From: Bacteroidales bacterium
Lineage (GTDB): Bacteria > Bacteroidota > Bacteroidia > Bacteroidales > UBA932
Direction of reading: 5' to 3'
Length of the DNA: 64,000 nt
Assembly (NCBI GenBank): GCA_017400135.1
Contig: JAFPVJ010000020.1
Span: forward strand, 1-64,000
Numbering within the stretch: position 1 is the first letter of the stretch; each line of letters starts with the position of its first letter. The position numbers and the translations under genes were made by a program. The notes beneath the pieces are model-generated. The model did not search any database, was not told where the DNA came from, and saw nothing but the letters and a program-made list of their open reading frames with translations. This document shows, piece by piece, positions 7,985 through 15,932 of the stretch.

Positions 7985-9478
7985 ATGGAAATGAAAAAGC
8001 AGTTTATCTTGGCGCTCTGCATCGTCACTCCGATGCTCGCCGCATGCTCGATGCCCTTCTCTATGGATCGCGATGCCTTATCGGAACCGGTAACAGGTCC
8101 TATGGTGGAGGGCCCCGAAGTGCCGGTCTCCGGCGACCAGTTCGATCCTATTAAGGAAAATGCCTTCATCCTGACGGCCGATGAGCCGGTTTCCACTTTC
8201 TCGGTGGATGCGGATGGCGCCGCTTATTCTTATATGCGCCGTTGCGTGAAGGATGGTTTTCTGCCCAACCGCAATTCCGTCCGTATCGAAGAATACCTCA
8301 ATTATTTCACCTTCGGTTATGCAGACCCGTCCGGTGCGGAGACGCTAGCCATCAACGCCGAAATCACGGCCTGCCCCTGGGCGGAAGGGCACGCCCTGCT
8401 CCGCCTGGGCCTGAAAGGCAAGTCACTCACCGACAGCCAGATCCCGGATGCCAACTACATCTTCCTCATCGACACTTCCGGCTCGATGTGCGGAGATGAC
8501 CGTATCGACCTGCTCAAGAAGGGCCTGACCACGATGCTGGATTATATGAAACCGACCGACCGGGTCGCGATCATCACCTATTCCGGCAGTGTCAGCAAGG
8601 CGCTTGAATCCACGCTGGTATCGGATGCCGCCAAGATCAAGAAGGTTATCAATAAACTCCAGGCCAGCGGCAGTACGGCCGGCGGCGCCGCGATGAAGAT
8701 GGCGTACGATGAGGCAGTGGCGCACTATATCACCGGCGGCAACAACCGCATCATCATGTGTACGGACGGTGACTTCAACGTCGGCGTCTCCAGCACCGAG
8801 GCGCTTGTGGAGATGGTCGAAAGCTATTTGGACAAAGGCATCTACCTGAGCATCATGGGCTTCGGCACCGGCAACTTCCAGGATTCCCGGATGGAGAGCC
8901 TGTCCAACCACGGCAACGGCACCTATACCTACATCGACTCCGAGGAGGAAATGATGAAGGTGTTTGTCAACGAGCGGAGCCGCTTCTACTCCGTGGCCAA
9001 CGACACCAAATGCCAGGTGACCTTCGATCCTGCAGCGGTCGACAGCTACCGCCTGATCGGTTATGAGAACCGCCTGATGTCCAAGGATGACTTCGATAAC
9101 GAGAAAAAGGATGCCGGTGAAATCGGGGCCGGCCAGACAATCACCGCCCTGTATGAAATCGTCCCGGCGGAAGGTTTCGCGGCCGGCGTCGCGGCTGCCC
9201 GTTTCGACGTCCGTTACAAGAAGGAACTGGGCGGGGCAAGTCGTCCGCTGACGCTTCCGGTGGCCGTCCCCGGAGACCTGACGAAAATGAGCGCCGACAT
9301 GGGCCTGGCGGCCGGTATCACCGCCTATGGCCTTTGCCTGCTGAGTTCGGAATATAAAGGCACTGCCACGATTTCGATGGCCCGCGACCTGGTCGCCCCG
9401 TCAGTGCAGGAGGACCCGTATGGCCTGCGCGGTCAGCTCCTTACCTTGATGGAGCGCGCTTCCCGTCAGATTCAGTAA
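7985..9478 (+). CDS. VWA-domain lipoprotein (YfbK-like)
   Basis: A 497-residue lipoprotein (signal ending LAAC). After about 60 linker residues comes the YfbK-type N-terminal module (PVSTFSVDADGAAYSYMRR, NSVRIEEYLNYF), then a von Willebrand A domain with a full MIDAS metal site: DTSGSM near 165, the GSTAGGAAM threonine and TDGDFNVG. The C-terminal part, ending with MGLAAGITAYGLCLLSS, is the DUF3520-type region. The MIDAS site implies metal-dependent protein binding. It lies 57 bp after the sigma/barrel pair on the same strand and is probably part of that unit. It meets GH127 tail to tail with a 2-bp gap. Confidence 0.85.
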   Translation: MEMKKQFILALCIVTPMLAACSMPFSMDRDALSEPVTGPMVEGPEVPVSGDQFDPIKENAFILTADEPVSTFSVDADGAAYSYMRRCVKDGFLPNRNSVRIEEYLNYFTFGYADPSGAETLAINAEITACPWAEGHALLRLGLKGKSLTDSQIPDANYIFLIDTSGSMCGDDRIDLLKKGLTTMLDYMKPTDRVAIITYSGSVSKALESTLVSDAAKIKKVINKLQASGSTAGGAAMKMAYDEAVAHYITGGNNRIIMCTDGDFNVGVSSTEALVEMVESYLDKGIYLSIMGFGTGNFQDSRMESLSNHGNGTYTYIDSEEEMMKVFVNERSRFYSVANDTKCQVTFDPAAVDSYRLIGYENRLMSKDDFDNEKKDAGEIGAGQTITALYEIVPAEGFAAGVAAARFDVRYKKELGGASRPLTLPVAVPGDLTKMSADMGLAAGITAYGLCLLSSEYKGTATISMARDLVAPSVQEDPYGLRGQLLTLMERASRQIQ

Positions 9479-9480
9479 GA

Positions 9481-11253
9481 TTAACGGATCTGGAACCAGA
9501 TGAAGCGGCACTGCGGCCCTTCGTAAGGGGGCATCTGGCAGATGGGCCGCAGGAGGGTGCTGCCGGCCTTGACATACAGGTCGGCCGGCTCAGATCCTCG
9601 CACCAGGGAGGCCGCTTCGATCTCCCGCCGTGTCAGGAAGACGGGATGCCGGTCGGCGAACTTGTCCAGATGGTCGGTCGCGAATACGAGCGGACCGGCG
9701 CAGAAAGTAACATAATGGTTCGTGAAACCGTTGTACCAGTTGGAGAAATTGTGCTCGCGGGCACCCGCGTTGCTGTATTCCCAGGTCCGCTCCAGACTGC
9801 GCACTTCGTAGGGGAACTGCAGTGTGAGCCGGTCTCCGGCCTTCCAGGCCCGCCGCACGCGGATATAGCCGTCCTTGACGGCGGCCTTGACGCTCTTGCC
9901 GTTGACGCTGACCGTGAACGATGTCGCCCACTCCGGCTGATGTATCGCAAATGTCCACGTCCCGGAATCACCGGATACTGCAAAATCTGCGACTCCGGTA
10001 CGGGCATAGTCGGCTGTCTGGTCTATATGTACATGCTTGCCCCGGACATCCAGGGTGGTGGAAGATTCCGAAATGATGTTGACATACACCCCGTCCCTGC
10101 GCGCCTCGTACATAAACACCGGCACATCCTCCAGCGCCGTCATCCCGCTGCTCCAGCAGCAACTCCAATCCGCACCGGGACCGAAATCCCCGTTGGTGCG
10201 CACATAGTAGATCCAGCGGTCACCATCTTCGGCCCGCGCCGCCATCAAGGCGTTGTAGGCCGTCTTCTCCAGTTCGGAGGCATACTTGCCCTCGCCCGTG
10301 ATCTGCAGCATCTCCCAGGTGAAATGCATCCATTCCATGAAGGAACAGGTCTCCGTACACTCGTAGGGCGCCCATTCCGCCGGACGGTTGAAGAGCTCAT
10401 AGCAGCAGTTGATGCCACCCCAGGGGCCTCCCAGGGTGGTCAGGTGCGTACTCCGGATGCATTCCCAGCCGTTGAGGCAGGCCTTCAGCAGGCGCGCGTC
10501 CCCGAAAAGCTGGTATGCCTTCGCGAGACCGGTCAGGCAGCGGTTCATCTCGTAGATCTTGCCGTTGCCGATCAGGGAGACGTCGTAATCCTTGACCAGC
10601 AGCGTGATCAGCTGCAGGCAGGGAGTCTCGTCCATCTCCTTGATGCATTCGTCGATCAGCGCCCGTACCTTGGGCTCCGGCCGCAGTTTGTACAGGTCGC
10701 AGAGCGGATCCAGCATGCCGCAGCCCGCCATGCCGCTGTGCATGCCGGTCTGGGCGATCTGGATGCCCTGGTCGAAGACGGTCCAGTGCAGGAATTCCGC
10801 GAGACGGAGCGCGCAGTCGGCGTATTTCGGGTCTCCGGTCGCCACGGTCGTTTCGGTGAATCCCTTGATCAGGTAAGCTATGATCCAGGTGTCCCAGTCC
10901 ACCACCATCGCTTCCGGTGAAGGGCGGTGGTAGAAGCGCTTGTCCTTCCGGTAGCAGCCCAGGTAGCCGTCTTCCTCCTGCAGGGAGACCAGATAGTCGG
11001 CGACGGACACCAGGTTTGCAAGCAGTTTCGGGTCTCCGGTGCGCTCATAGGCGCGGGAGGCGGCGTACATCCATTTGCCGGCGTGCTCGCCCCTCCAGCC
11101 CCCTTTGCCTTTTGCCACTACTTCAGGGGAGAAGAGGGCGATGGCCTCGCTCTGGGGGCTGTTGATGTAATGGAACAGGCGGCCGTTGTAGCCGGCGTCG
11201 ACAGCGTGCCCCAGCAGGCCGCCGACAACGATGGAGAGGACGAAAGACAACAT
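9481..11253 (-). CDS. GH127-family (DUF1680) glycoside hydrolase
   Basis: A 590-residue protein with an N-terminal signal or membrane anchor and the (alpha/alpha)6-barrel plus beta-sandwich layout of the DUF1680 clan (GH127/GH146), known for beta-L-arabinofuranosidases. Conserved features are AGKWMYAASRAY, EEDGYLG, an ECTETC stretch near residue 300 that supplies the acidic residue and metal-binding Cys, and a Cys pair in DWSCCWSSG near 364, matching the zinc-thiolate site of that clan. The exact family and substrate are uncertain because the usual CCPPN signature is altered. It is the last gene of the long minus-strand run, 9 bp after the membrane protein. Confidence 0.75.
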   Translation of the reverse strand: MLSFVLSIVVGGLLGHAVDAGYNGRLFHYINSPQSEAIALFSPEVVAKGKGGWRGEHAGKWMYAASRAYERTGDPKLLANLVSVADYLVSLQEEDGYLGCYRKDKRFYHRPSPEAMVVDWDTWIIAYLIKGFTETTVATGDPKYADCALRLAEFLHWTVFDQGIQIAQTGMHSGMAGCGMLDPLCDLYKLRPEPKVRALIDECIKEMDETPCLQLITLLVKDYDVSLIGNGKIYEMNRCLTGLAKAYQLFGDARLLKACLNGWECIRSTHLTTLGGPWGGINCCYELFNRPAEWAPYECTETCSFMEWMHFTWEMLQITGEGKYASELEKTAYNALMAARAEDGDRWIYYVRTNGDFGPGADWSCCWSSGMTALEDVPVFMYEARRDGVYVNIISESSTTLDVRGKHVHIDQTADYARTGVADFAVSGDSGTWTFAIHQPEWATSFTVSVNGKSVKAAVKDGYIRVRRAWKAGDRLTLQFPYEVRSLERTWEYSNAGAREHNFSNWYNGFTNHYVTFCAGPLVFATDHLDKFADRHPVFLTRREIEAASLVRGSEPADLYVKAGSTLLRPICQMPPYEGPQCRFIWFQIR

Positions 11254-11262
11254 GGGATAGGT

Positions 11263-12408
11263 TTAAATCAGTGATATCAGAAGGAAGGTGAAATGCGCGA
11301 TGATGCCCGCGCAGAGGCCGGCGATCGCATGGGCGCCGATGGCCTTGGAAATGACCCTGCGGTAGCCGAGCGAGTCGAGCATCGCGGTATGGGTCGAAAG
11401 GAAACCGCTCCAGCACATGCCGATGGCGGTGCAGACGGCGATGGCGTTTCCGTCCAGGATGCCGGCGGCATTGAAGGTCGGCAGCAGGCCGAGGGCTGCG
11501 CCCACGGCACCGAGGGCCGTCATCGGGAAAGCGATGAGTTCCATGTCCCGGAAACCGAAGAGCCATTCGAATACCCAGTGGATCTTTTCCGCGAGCCAGG
11601 GGAGGATGGGAACGCCCTGGCTGGAAGATCCGTCATAGACGCCGGACGGGCCCGGGCCGAAGGTGATGATGATCACGGCGGTCGTGATGATGAGCACGCC
11701 CGGAATGATCTGCAGGCCGAGTTCCACGCCGTTCTTGCCGCCGTCGAGGACGGCGTTCAGGAAACGCATGAAGACGCTCTTGTCCTGTTCTTCCTCTTCC
11801 GGTTTTTCGGGGATGTCTCGGCGGAGATCGACGGTCACCGGGCTGTCCAGTTCAGGGTAAGCTTTCAGGCACTTGTGCTGCATGATGCGGGTCGAGATGA
11901 TCGAGCCGCAGATGGCGCCGAACAGGCCCACCAGAGCGGCACCCAGGTGCCCGTAGCCGATCATCGTGATGATGACGACGAAACCCATGCCGAAAGCCGT
12001 GCCGAAGTTGGTCAGGGAAAGCAGCTGGTACCGCTTGAAATAGGAGGAAAAGTTCTTGTCTTTGGATAGGGCGATGATGGCGGGGTTGTCTGACAGAAAG
12101 GTCATTACGGCGCCGAGCGCCGCCACGCCGGGCAGGTTGTAGAGCGGCTTCATCAGCGGCCGCAGGAAACGCTCCAGCAAGGATACGACGCCGAATTCGG
12201 ACATCAGTTTGGAAAGCGCGCCCGTCAGTACGGTGATGCCCATCAGGTAGAACACGGTGTTGAGAAGCAGGTCGTGGGCCGTGTTCATGATGGTCTTCAG
12301 CAGGTTGCTGCCGCCCATTTTCATCCCGAGGGGGACGAAAACAAGGACCAGGAGCGCCAGGAAGACGATGGCTTCTATCGTGGAGCGGCGCAGGAAAGGT
12401 TTTTCCAT
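11263..12408 (-). CDS. Nucleoside-recognition (Gate) domain membrane protein
   Basis: A 381-residue polytopic protein with about eight to ten hydrophobic segments and a central charged loop (about 190-215, rich in Glu and Lys). The segments MTFLSDNPAIIALSKDK and MCWSGFLSTHTAMLDSLG are those of the Gate/nucleoside-recognition superfamily, of the kind annotated as CD0519/CD1768-like membrane proteins. The name is structural and a transported substrate is not established. It sits between the serpin and GH127 genes with gaps of 20 and 9 bases, so it is co-expressed with the glycan and protein degraders and might import a product. Confidence 0.75.
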   Translation of the reverse strand: MEKPFLRRSTIEAIVFLALLVLVFVPLGMKMGGSNLLKTIMNTAHDLLLNTVFYLMGITVLTGALSKLMSEFGVVSLLERFLRPLMKPLYNLPGVAALGAVMTFLSDNPAIIALSKDKNFSSYFKRYQLLSLTNFGTAFGMGFVVIITMIGYGHLGAALVGLFGAICGSIISTRIMQHKCLKAYPELDSPVTVDLRRDIPEKPEEEEQDKSVFMRFLNAVLDGGKNGVELGLQIIPGVLIITTAVIIITFGPGPSGVYDGSSSQGVPILPWLAEKIHWVFEWLFGFRDMELIAFPMTALGAVGAALGLLPTFNAAGILDGNAIAVCTAIGMCWSGFLSTHTAMLDSLGYRRVISKAIGAHAIAGLCAGIIAHFTFLLISLI

Positions 12409-12428
12409 AGGTTAGATCGTAAGGCGGC

Positions 12429-13661
12429 CTATTTGGTTTTCTGTCCGATGAAGAGGATGGCGCCGGTGGAGACTTCCCGGATGGCGAAGACGAACGGGCG
12501 GTCAGCGATGAAATAAATCGTGCTGGAAGGCCCCACGGAGGTGGCTTTCATGCCGATGGCGGTCACTGCGGCGGCTTCGGTGCCCTTCTCGTTGACGTCC
12601 ACGTAGGTCTTCTGCTTGACGAAGTCGATGCACATGCCGGATTCGGACATCTTGCTGAAGTTGGCGGCTCCCGTGAAGGCGTCCTTCATTCCGAGGGCCT
12701 GGAGTACGTCGTTGAGGAGGATTTCATACTCCATCTTGAATTTCGGCATCTCGAGATGCACTTCCCGGGAACGGAGGGCGCCGGTCAGGGCGTTCCACTG
12801 GTCCGCATCCAGGGTACAGACGGCCTTTTCAAAGGCTTTTTCGTCTACGGGTAGAAGCAGGTCCATGGCGAATCCGCCGTTGCCGTAGGTCAGTTCGACC
12901 ATCTCCCATTTGCCGTCAGAGGCGTATGGGATGTTGCGCGTATACCGCATCATCGGGGTGCTCACGCCCTTGCCGTCGAGCGCCTTGAACTTGCCCTCGA
13001 AGGTGTCGGTGAACTGAGTCGCCCAGGTCCCGTTGAAATAGAGGGCGTTGATCAGCAGCACGGCCAGTCCGCGGTCACTGTAATCCAGGATCTTGGGAAT
13101 CTTGCCGTTGGTGTGCTTGGAGCACCATTGGTTGATCGCGTCGATGGTTGCCGTGGCGGACATGTCCGCGCTGTTGGCCTCGGAATGATAGTATTTCGTG
13201 ACGTCGGCGACGAAACCTTTCTTGAGGGTGATGCCCTTGTCGGTCCAGATGGCGTTGGCGATTTGAAGCGTAGTCTTGGGATCGAGGTTCAGCAGAGCCT
13301 CGGTCATCTTGCGGAAGTACTCAGCCATCTCGGCGTTGGGGACGTCTCCAAAGCCCAGCATGGAGCGCATCTGCGCCTCCGTGTTGCCATCCGCGCCGGC
13401 GGAAGTCATGGCCAGGGCGAGCGAAAGGCTCAGCGGGGAAATGAACAGGTCATCCACCTTGTCCGCTGCGTTGATCGAGCGGAATACATTGAGTCCGAAT
13501 GCATTGGATCCGGCGTTGATATCGGCCTCCGCGCGGGTGAGGGCGATTGCCTCGGCGGGCTTGTTGTCCTGCTCGTCATCGGGGACGACGGCGGGATGGT
13601 TGCAGGCCGCGAAGGCCAGGGGAGCGGTAATCAGTGCCGCCATAAGGAGTAATCGTTTCAT
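12429..13661 (-). CDS. Serpin-family protease inhibitor, lipoprotein
   Basis: A 410-residue serpin. The start at 13661 gives the signal MKRLLLMAALITAPLAFAAC with a lipobox and a 4-base overlap with the peptidase gene; an ATG four codons upstream is also in frame. Serpin landmarks are NAFGLNVFRSI, ISPLSLSLALAM, the NALYFNGTWATQF strand and the C-terminal DRPFVFAIREVSTGAILFIGQ. The reactive-loop hinge EKGTEAAAVTA has the small residues needed for loop insertion, so it should be inhibitory. Counting from the hinge as in alpha-1-antitrypsin puts P1 at Thr and P1' at Ser (GMKATSVGP), with a Lys at P3. A lipid-anchored serpin could protect the cell surface from host or neighbour proteases. Confidence 0.9.
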   Translation of the reverse strand: MKRLLLMAALITAPLAFAACNHPAVVPDDEQDNKPAEAIALTRAEADINAGSNAFGLNVFRSINAADKVDDLFISPLSLSLALAMTSAGADGNTEAQMRSMLGFGDVPNAEMAEYFRKMTEALLNLDPKTTLQIANAIWTDKGITLKKGFVADVTKYYHSEANSADMSATATIDAINQWCSKHTNGKIPKILDYSDRGLAVLLINALYFNGTWATQFTDTFEGKFKALDGKGVSTPMMRYTRNIPYASDGKWEMVELTYGNGGFAMDLLLPVDEKAFEKAVCTLDADQWNALTGALRSREVHLEMPKFKMEYEILLNDVLQALGMKDAFTGAANFSKMSESGMCIDFVKQKTYVDVNEKGTEAAAVTAIGMKATSVGPSSTIYFIADRPFVFAIREVSTGAILFIGQKTK

Positions 13662-15886
13662 TGTTTGAGCCATTTGTCTAGCCAGTCATAAAAGTTTCTG
13701 TGCCAGAACAGCGCGTTCTGGGGCTGGAGGATCCAGTGGTTCTCCTCCGGGAAGACCAGGAGCTTGGACGGCACGCCCATCATCTGGGCGGCATTGAAGG
13801 CGGCCATACCCTGCTCATAGGGGATGCGGTAGTCCATCATCCCGTGGATGCAGAGGATGGGCGTATGCCATTTCGTGACCATCGTGGAGGGAGAATTGGC
13901 ATAGTGCCGCTGCGCCTTGGGCGTGGTCGCGTACGGAGCTCCGGCCTGCTGCATTCCTCCAAAAGTGATGCCGTCGCCGGCGGGACCCTGCTGCCCGGGC
14001 TCGAAAGCGTATTCGGTCAGGCCGCCGTTGTCCCAGTTGGCGAACCACATTTCTTCGGTCGTAAACCAGAGTTGCTTCTCGTCGAAGATGCCGGCATGCG
14101 CGATGAAGCAGTCGTACAGGTCGCCGTGCAGGCCTTCGAGCATATAGGCGGAATATCCGCCATACGACGCGCCCACGCAGGCAAGCTTGCCCACGTAGGG
14201 CTGGCTCTTGATGTAGCGTCCGGCGCTGAGGTAGTCCTGCATGTTGAGGCCGCAGTAGTCTCCGCTGATTTCCTCTTTCCACTCCTGGCCGAAGGCGGTG
14301 GTGCCGCGGCGGTTGGGCAGGATGACCACATAGCCCTGCTGGGCCATCAGTCGGTAGCACCAGCGGTAGCTCCAATCCTGGCTATTGGTGCCCTGGGGGC
14401 CGCCAAGCACGATTTCGATGGCGGGATAGACCTTGGAGGCGTCAAACTTCGGAGGATAGAGGATCCAGCACTGCATCTGCTGGTGGTCGACGGTCTCGAT
14501 CCAGACGCTTTCGGACGTCGGCTCGTCCAGCTGGGCGAAGATGCGGTCGTTCTCGGTGGTGATGCGGTCGAAACTGACCTGGCCGTCTTCCATTTTGACG
14601 GAGACCAGCTCCACCGGGAAGTTGAGGCAGTAATAACTGGTGAGAAGTTCGACACCCTTCTCCTTGCGCACGACGGCGAAGGGGGAGAAGAAGTCGTAAG
14701 GCCAGTCTTTCTGCGTGATACGGCCGACGTGGGTTTCGCCTTCGACATTGACGATGAACAGGGCCTGTAGGCCGTCGGTGAGCGCGTTGAAGAAGATGGA
14801 CTGGCTGCCCGGGGCCCAGACGATGCCGGAGGCGTCGCGGTCGAAGTCGGCCGTGAGGTCGCGGATATTCGTAACGTTCACTTCGGCGCTCTGGCCGTCT
14901 TCCGGCTGTGCGCCGAAGTCTACGTCGGCCACCATCAGGCGCTGCTGGTCGGCCTCGTAGCCATCGCGGGGCATCGAGATCCAAGCCAGGTGCTTGCCGT
15001 CCGGACTCCAGACGGGGTCGGTGTCGTAGCCGCCGTCTTCCTTGACGGCGACGGTGGCCCCGGTCAAAATGTCATAGAGGAAAATGCCGGTATTGGTGGA
15101 GAAGGCGTATTCCTTGCCGGTCTTCTTGCGGCAGCTGTAGGCGATGTGCCGGCTGTCGGGGGCCCAGTCGAGCTGCTCGATGCCGCCGAAGGGCTCGGTC
15201 GGAAGCTCGTAAAGATCTTCGCCAAGCAGGTCCAGCGAGTTGTCGGGGGTGATGGTACCATTGACCGTCGTGGCGACATAGGTGCGGGGGATTTCCGTGA
15301 CCCAGTGGTCCCAGTGCCGGTACATCAGGTCTTCCGTGGCGTATGCTTGCGCCTTGTCCAGGGCGGGATCAGTATCCGCCGGCTGTACGAGGGCCGGATT
15401 CTTGATGGTGGAAGTATAGAGGATCTGCTGCCCGTCGGGGGAGAGTTTGAATTCCCCGACGCCGGCGGGGATGTCGCTGACTTTCACCTTCTTGCCGAGC
15501 TTGTTTCCAAGGAAGGGAGCCTTCCAGATCTGTCCACCCTGGACGAACCAGATTTCCTTTCCGTCCGGGGACCAGCGGGCGTTGCTGACGCTCTTGGCGT
15601 AGCGGGTGAGCTGGATGCGGCCGCTTCCGTCCGGGTTGCAGAGGAAGAGGTTGCGGCAGCTGCGGTTGTCCGCGATGGAGGTGTAGCTGACGCCATAGAG
15701 AATCTTGCTTCCGTCCGGGGAGAGCTGGGGATCCGTCAGCCGCCCCAGGGACAGCAGGGTCTCAGGCGTCATCACGCCGTCTTCAATCTGGATTTCGGAC
15801 GGCCCGACGTAGCCGCTTTCTTTTTCTTTCTGACTGCAACTGACGATCATACTAAGTCCCAATAAAATGCAGAATATCTTTCTCAT
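13658..15886 (-). CDS. S9-family prolyl-oligopeptidase-like peptidase, lipoprotein
   Basis: A 742-residue lipoprotein (signal ending IVSC). The N-terminal part is a beta-propeller with WD40-like/TolB repeats (DPQLSPDGSKILY, ARWSPDGKEIWFVQ, DPVWSPDGKHLAW). The C-terminal catalytic alpha/beta-hydrolase domain has the nucleophile Ser574 in GASYGGYSAYM and a final His in FPEENHWIL. S9 enzymes release di- or tripeptides or acyl-peptides from short peptides, probably in the periplasm here. It heads the second half of the minus-strand run, with its own promoter box 24 bases before the ATG, and overlaps the serpin by 4 bases. Confidence 0.9.
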   Translation of the reverse strand: MRKIFCILLGLSMIVSCSQKEKESGYVGPSEIQIEDGVMTPETLLSLGRLTDPQLSPDGSKILYGVSYTSIADNRSCRNLFLCNPDGSGRIQLTRYAKSVSNARWSPDGKEIWFVQGGQIWKAPFLGNKLGKKVKVSDIPAGVGEFKLSPDGQQILYTSTIKNPALVQPADTDPALDKAQAYATEDLMYRHWDHWVTEIPRTYVATTVNGTITPDNSLDLLGEDLYELPTEPFGGIEQLDWAPDSRHIAYSCRKKTGKEYAFSTNTGIFLYDILTGATVAVKEDGGYDTDPVWSPDGKHLAWISMPRDGYEADQQRLMVADVDFGAQPEDGQSAEVNVTNIRDLTADFDRDASGIVWAPGSQSIFFNALTDGLQALFIVNVEGETHVGRITQKDWPYDFFSPFAVVRKEKGVELLTSYYCLNFPVELVSVKMEDGQVSFDRITTENDRIFAQLDEPTSESVWIETVDHQQMQCWILYPPKFDASKVYPAIEIVLGGPQGTNSQDWSYRWCYRLMAQQGYVVILPNRRGTTAFGQEWKEEISGDYCGLNMQDYLSAGRYIKSQPYVGKLACVGASYGGYSAYMLEGLHGDLYDCFIAHAGIFDEKQLWFTTEEMWFANWDNGGLTEYAFEPGQQGPAGDGITFGGMQQAGAPYATTPKAQRHYANSPSTMVTKWHTPILCIHGMMDYRIPYEQGMAAFNAAQMMGVPSKLLVFPEENHWILQPQNALFWHRNFYDWLDKWLKQ

Positions 15887-15909
15887 AAAAAGCCTTTATT
15901 AACAATTAA

Positions 15910-15917
15910 CAAATATA
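15910..15917 (-). promoter_or_regulatory. Internal promoter before the S9 peptidase
   Basis: On the minus strand the 46-bp gap after the sialate O-acetylesterase gene reads TATATTTG, a perfect TAnnTTTG box, 23 bases before the peptidase ATG. It is the widest gap in the run and the only one with such a box, so peptidase-serpin-membrane protein-GH127 can probably be transcribed separately. Confidence 0.55.
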
Positions 15918-15932
15918 ATGCTTTTTGAGAAA

